Assembly: GCA_039180225.1 (NCBI GenBank)
Contig: JBCDDQ010000074.1
Coordinates: 1 to 17,346 of the forward strand
Direction: 5' to 3'
Length of the DNA: 17,346 nt
From: JAAEUE01 sp039180225
GTDB lineage: Bacteria > Pseudomonadota > Alphaproteobacteria > Rhizobiales > CAJQND01
The notes beneath the pieces were generated by a model. The model searched no databases, was not told where the DNA came from, and worked only from the letters and a program-made list of their open reading frames with translations. This document shows positions 14,347 through 17,346 of the stretch, piece after piece; the stretch's first letter is position 1; each line of letters starts with the position of its first letter. The translations under genes were made by a program, and so were the position numbers.

Positions 14347-15275
14347 GTGTGGCAGAGAGCCTTCATGCGCCATTAGCGGTGCGAACGGAAGATGCCCCCA
14401 ATGCCGCCGGTCTGAAATCGGACGCAGCCAAAGAGCGGATGCAGCTTTTGGGCCTGTGCTCTCCGGCGCTTGTGCTGGTCACCATCACCATGGTGCTGCC
14501 GGTCATCTGGCTGTTCTATCTGTCCTTCCTGAGCGACGAAGGCACCTTCTCGCTGGAGCATTATCACCGGCTCACCGCCAGCAAGGCCTATGCACGGATC
14601 TTCTACACCACGTTTCAGGTGAGCGTTTTGACAACGCTGATCTGCGTTGTGATCGGTTATCCGCTGGCCTATTTCCTGGCGCAGCTGCCAAGGCGTGCGG
14701 CGGCCTTGTGCATGATCACCGTGCTGCTGCCGTTTTGGACCTCGCTCTTGGTGCGCACATATGCATGGCTGGTGCTGTTGCAGCGCAAAGGTCTGGTGAA
14801 CACCTGGGCGATTGAGCTGGGGCTTTGGGATGAGCCGATCAAGATCGTGCATAATCTGAACGGCACGCTTATCGGCATGGTGCACATAATGCTGCCCTTC
14901 CTGGTGTTGCCGGTTTATGCGTCCATGAAGGCGATCGACACGGACTATGTGAAGGCCGCAGCCAACCTCGGCGCCTCACCGATCCAAGCGTTCTGGAAGG
15001 TGTTCTTCCCGCTTTCCTTGCCGGGACTGTTTGCCGGTGCTCTGATTGTCTTTGTGTTGTGCCTTGGCTTCTTCGTGACACCGGCTGTGCTGGGCGGTGG
15101 CCGGGTGATTATGGTGGCCATGAGCATTACCGACACCATTGAGCTCTTCTTTAACTGGGGTGCGGCCAGTGCACTTGGCGTGGTGCTTCTTGTGATGACG
15201 TTAGGCAGCCTGTTTGCCGCTTCGAAGCTCTTGAACCTCGACCGGATCCTCGGCGGCGGCAGGGGAGGGCACTGA
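14343..15275 (+). CDS. ABC transporter permease, PotB type
   Basis: A 310-residue inner-membrane permease with about six membrane segments. A roughly 35-residue polar N-terminal tail precedes the first segment (LGLCSPALVLVTITMVLPVIW). The EAA-like coupling loop that contacts the ATPase is VKAAANLGASPIQAFWKVFFP (about 203-223, with the conserved Gly at 210). The start overlaps the ATPase stop (ATGA), and three bases separate its end from the next permease. It pairs with PotC to form the substrate channel. The extended polar N-terminus is common among Pot/opine-type permeases. Confidence 0.93.
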   Translation: MSVAESLHAPLAVRTEDAPNAAGLKSDAAKERMQLLGLCSPALVLVTITMVLPVIWLFYLSFLSDEGTFSLEHYHRLTASKAYARIFYTTFQVSVLTTLICVVIGYPLAYFLAQLPRRAAALCMITVLLPFWTSLLVRTYAWLVLLQRKGLVNTWAIELGLWDEPIKIVHNLNGTLIGMVHIMLPFLVLPVYASMKAIDTDYVKAAANLGASPIQAFWKVFFPLSLPGLFAGALIVFVLCLGFFVTPAVLGGGRVIMVAMSITDTIELFFNWGAASALGVVLLVMTLGSLFAASKLLNLDRILGGGRGGH

Positions 15276-15278
15276 GCA

Positions 15279-16100
15279 ATGAGCTGGTTCTCCAAAGCAG
15301 CCTCTGAAACCCAGATCACCCATGGCAGCCGTCTATGGCTCTATGTGGTTGCCGCTCTTGTGATGATCTTTCTTGTGGCGCCCACGATCATCGTGATCCC
15401 CATGTCGTTTTCGGAAAGCCAGTATCTGGAGTTTCCGCCACGCACCTGGTCAACGCGCTGGTATGATCACTATTTCAACTCTTATGAGTGGATGTCAGCC
15501 ACGCGCACATCCGTCGTGGCCGCGTTTCTCACCATGGTGGTGGCAACGCCCCTCGGTGTGATGGCGGCATACGGCCTGTTCGTCTCCAGTTTCCGCTTTT
15601 CCCACATGATCTTCCTGCTTCTGATTTCACCCATGATGGTACCGGTGGTGCTGATCGCGATCGGGGTGTTCTACGTCTACGCAAAAATGAAGCTGGTGCA
15701 CTCGATGACCGGCCTTGTTCTGGCCCATTCCATGCTGGCCATCCCGCTTGTTCTGATTGTGGTGAGCTCGGCGCTCAAAAGTTATGACATGAACCAGGAG
15801 ATGGTGGCCCGCAGCCTCGGGGCCTCGCGTCTTCGGGCGTTCATGGTGGTCACCCTGCCGCAAATCCGGTTCTCCGTGATCACAGCCGCGCTGCTCAGCT
15901 TCCTCACCAGCTTTGATGAGGTGATCGTCGCCTTGTTCATCTCCGGCGGCGACAATGCCACCTTGACCCGTGGGATGTTCATCACGCTGCGAGATCAGAT
16001 TGACCCCACCATTGCGTCTATCTCCACCATCATGGTTCTGGTCTCTTCGAGCCTTTTGGTCTTGGCTCAGGTGTTTGGGCAGAACAAAGACGGCAAATGA
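15279..16100 (+). CDS. ABC transporter permease, PotC type
   Basis: A 273-residue inner-membrane permease, the second half of the channel. The first membrane segment is about residues 19-41 (LWLYVVAALVMIFLVAPTIIVI). The EAA-like loop is QEMVARSLGASRLRAFMVVTLP (about 173-194, conserved Gly at 181). SFSESQYLEFPP after the first segment is characteristic of PotC-type partners. The gene begins three bases after the PotB-type gene and is followed after 30 bases by the dehydrogenase, so transport and catabolism appear to share one transcript. Confidence 0.93.
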   Translation: MSWFSKAASETQITHGSRLWLYVVAALVMIFLVAPTIIVIPMSFSESQYLEFPPRTWSTRWYDHYFNSYEWMSATRTSVVAAFLTMVVATPLGVMAAYGLFVSSFRFSHMIFLLLISPMMVPVVLIAIGVFYVYAKMKLVHSMTGLVLAHSMLAIPLVLIVVSSALKSYDMNQEMVARSLGASRLRAFMVVTLPQIRFSVITAALLSFLTSFDEVIVALFISGGDNATLTRGMFITLRDQIDPTIASISTIMVLVSSSLLVLAQVFGQNKDGK

Positions 16101-16130
16101 CCCTCCCACATTCAGTAAGGAGTACATAGC

Positions 16131-17072
16131 GTGCCGACAGTTGGAATATTGGGCGTTGGTCTCATTGGCCGGGCCTGGGCGAATGTGTTTGCCCGGGCAG
16201 ATTGGGATGTGGTGCTGTGGGACGCCAATCAACAGGCTCTGGCCGAGGCGCCTCAGCTGATTGCAGACAGCCTGGAGGATCTTGCGCGGCACGGTCTTGT
16301 CGACGATGCACCGGGTAAGGCGGCCAATGTGCGCACCGGATCCTCGCTCGCCGCCATGACGGAAGGTGCTAGTTTGGTTCAGGAAAGTGGGCCGGAGCGG
16401 GTGGAGGTGAAGCAGGATCTGTTTGCCCAGCTGGATGCGGCGGCGGCGCCGGGCACCATCCTTGCCTCCTCGTCGTCGGCCATTGTGGCCTCGCGCTTTA
16501 CCGAAGATCTGCCAGGGCGTGGCAGGTGCCTCATCGCGCATCCGGTGAACCCACCCCATGTGGTGCCCATTGTGGAGCTGTGCGGGGCGCCATGGACCGA
16601 TGCGCAGGCGGTTGCCCGGGCCCGCGACATTTATGACAGCGTGGGCCAGACCACCATTGAGGTGAAGAAGGAAGTGGACGGCTTCATCCTCAACCGCATG
16701 CAAGCGGTGTTGCTGGCTGAAGCCTTCCGTCTCGTGGGCCAAGGCTACGTGTCGGCTGAGGATCTGGACAAGACGATCAAGGATGGCCTTGGCCGCCGCT
16801 GGGCCTTCATGGGACCGGTGGAAACCATTGAGCTCAATGCTCCTGGCGGCATCATGGATTATTGCGAGCGCTACGGCGAAACGCTGCTCAGCCTCTCGCG
16901 CGAGCCGGTGACGGAAGAGATCTGGGACCGGACAAACTGCCAGAGTGTTGCAGACAGCTGGGGCGCCGCACCATCGGTTGATCAGGTGGCGGACAAGACC
17001 GTGTGGCGTGACGGCCGCCTCGCCGGGCTTGCCGCTCATCTGCGCGATGCGCCGCGCTACAAGAAAGATTAA
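16131..17072 (+). CDS. Lambda-crystallin/carnitine-dehydrogenase-type NAD dehydrogenase
   Basis: A 313-residue member of the 3-hydroxyacyl-CoA dehydrogenase superfamily in the branch acting on free hydroxy acids: L-gulonate 3-dehydrogenase (lambda-crystallin) and L-carnitine 3-dehydrogenase. The Rossmann motif ILGVGLIGRAW has GxGxxG at 8-13. QESGPERVEVK, SSSSAIVASRF, AHPVNPPHVVPIVEL and GFILNRMQ are hallmarks; H137 and E149 would be the catalytic dyad, with N188 nearby. LGRRWAFMGPVETIELNAPGG lies in the helical dimerisation domain. The start is GTG 16131 with TAAGGAG upstream. No thioesterase domain is fused, unlike some carnitine dehydrogenases. The following BKACE gene makes oxidation of a beta-hydroxy acid the likely role; carnitine is the leading, unproven, substrate. 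Confidence 0.88.
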   Translation: MPTVGILGVGLIGRAWANVFARADWDVVLWDANQQALAEAPQLIADSLEDLARHGLVDDAPGKAANVRTGSSLAAMTEGASLVQESGPERVEVKQDLFAQLDAAAAPGTILASSSSAIVASRFTEDLPGRGRCLIAHPVNPPHVVPIVELCGAPWTDAQAVARARDIYDSVGQTTIEVKKEVDGFILNRMQAVLLAEAFRLVGQGYVSAEDLDKTIKDGLGRRWAFMGPVETIELNAPGGIMDYCERYGETLLSLSREPVTEEIWDRTNCQSVADSWGAAPSVDQVADKTVWRDGRLAGLAAHLRDAPRYKKD

Positions 17073-17092
17073 AGGCAAGGAGAACTGAGGTC

Positions 17093-17346
17093 ATGAGTAC
17101 AAACAACAAGGTGATCATCACCTGTGCGGTCACAGGGTCAATCCACACCCCCACCATGTCGCCGCATCTGCCCATCACGGCCTCGGAGATTGCAGACAAT
17201 GCCATTGGTGCGGCTGAGGCGGGGGCGGCCATCATTCACCTGCATGCGCGCGATCCGGAAACCGGCGCCCCAGACCAGAGCCTTGAGGCCTACCAGCCCA
17301 TTCTGGGGGTCATCAAACAAGCTTCCAACTGCGTGCTGAACCTGAC
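17093..17346 (+). CDS. BKACE (beta-keto acid cleavage) enzyme, 5' part
   Basis: The first 84 residues of an enzyme of the DUF849/BKACE family, cut by the window edge; full members are about 270-320 residues. These zinc enzymes convert a beta-keto acid plus acetyl-CoA into a CoA ester plus acetoacetate; known substrates include 3-keto-5-aminohexanoate and dehydrocarnitine. Visible signs are the start VIITCAVTGSIHTPTMSPHLP, the helix ITASEIADNAIGAAEAGA, and the metal-binding IIHLHARDPETG, with H49 and H51 as zinc ligands. AAGGAG lies upstream of the ATG, 20 bases after the dehydrogenase stop. The dehydrogenase-BKACE order matches carnitine catabolism, in which dehydrocarnitine is cleaved to betainyl-CoA. 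Substrate assignment needs the rest of the protein. Confidence 0.88.
   Translation, partial: MSTNNKVIITCAVTGSIHTPTMSPHLPITASEIADNAIGAAEAGAAIIHLHARDPETGAPDQSLEAYQPILGVIKQASNCVLNL

Noticed and set aside
12982..14373. 463-codon minus-strand open frame over the ABC ATPase
   Set aside because: It is antisense to an intact PotA-type ATPase; the His/Gln/Arg-rich translation has no recognisable domain.
15627..17078. 483-codon minus-strand open frame over the permease and dehydrogenase
   Set aside because: It is antisense to two clear genes; the translation is low-complexity and His/Arg/Gly-rich, typical of a shadow frame.

Overview
The window looks like ordinary chromosomal DNA of an alphaproteobacterium. 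It is GC-rich, densely coded, and carries Pot-type ABC transport, GcvA-like LysR, MttB-family, lambda-crystallin dehydrogenase and BKACE genes of the kind common in Hyphomicrobiales and Rhodobacterales. No rRNA, tRNA, insertion sequence, integrase or CRISPR array is visible, and a genus cannot be named from the sequence. No gap between supported genes exceeds 300 bases.

Left part (1-6849). A minus-strand exported TlpA-type thioredoxin stands divergent from a small DOPA 4,5-dioxygenase-family gene. Next comes a two-gene unit: a SpuC-like omega-aminotransferase, then a creatinase/ectoine-hydrolase-type M24 protein. The real start of the second gene seems to be a CTG that overlaps the aminotransferase stop codon (CTGA). 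A copper-flavoured patch follows: an unrecognised anchored protein on the minus strand, and on the plus strand a small exported Cys-rich protein and a periplasmic PCu(A)C copper chaperone with its full H-X10-M-X21-H-X-M motif. An aldo/keto reductase closes this part, its 3' end overlapping that of the convergent LysR gene.

Right part (6840-17346). This reads as a catabolic locus for a charged, probably N-methylated, small molecule. A GcvA-like LysR regulator diverges from an MmgE/PrpD gene, which is coupled by an ATGA overlap to a non-pyrrolysine MttB-family methyltransferase. A second M24 hydrolase lies convergent with mttB across a palindromic element. It is divergent from a long plus-strand operon: a PotD/PotF-like binding protein, a strong intra-operonic hairpin, ATPase, two permeases, a lambda-crystallin/carnitine-dehydrogenase-type NAD dehydrogenase, and the first 84 codons of a BKACE (beta-keto acid cleavage) enzyme cut by the window edge.

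How they may work together (inference). The transporter imports a cationic or zwitterionic hydroxy acid. The dehydrogenase oxidises its beta-hydroxyl to a beta-keto acid. BKACE exchanges this with acetyl-CoA to give a shorter CoA ester plus acetoacetate. This is the logic of L-carnitine to betaine degradation. The MttB homologue could then demethylate a quaternary amine. The two M24 hydrolases, both lacking the usual metal ligands, could cleave a C-N bond, and the aminotransferase could remove a freed primary amine. Substrates are not shown by the sequence. No corrinoid protein, thioesterase or betaine demethylase is inside the window.
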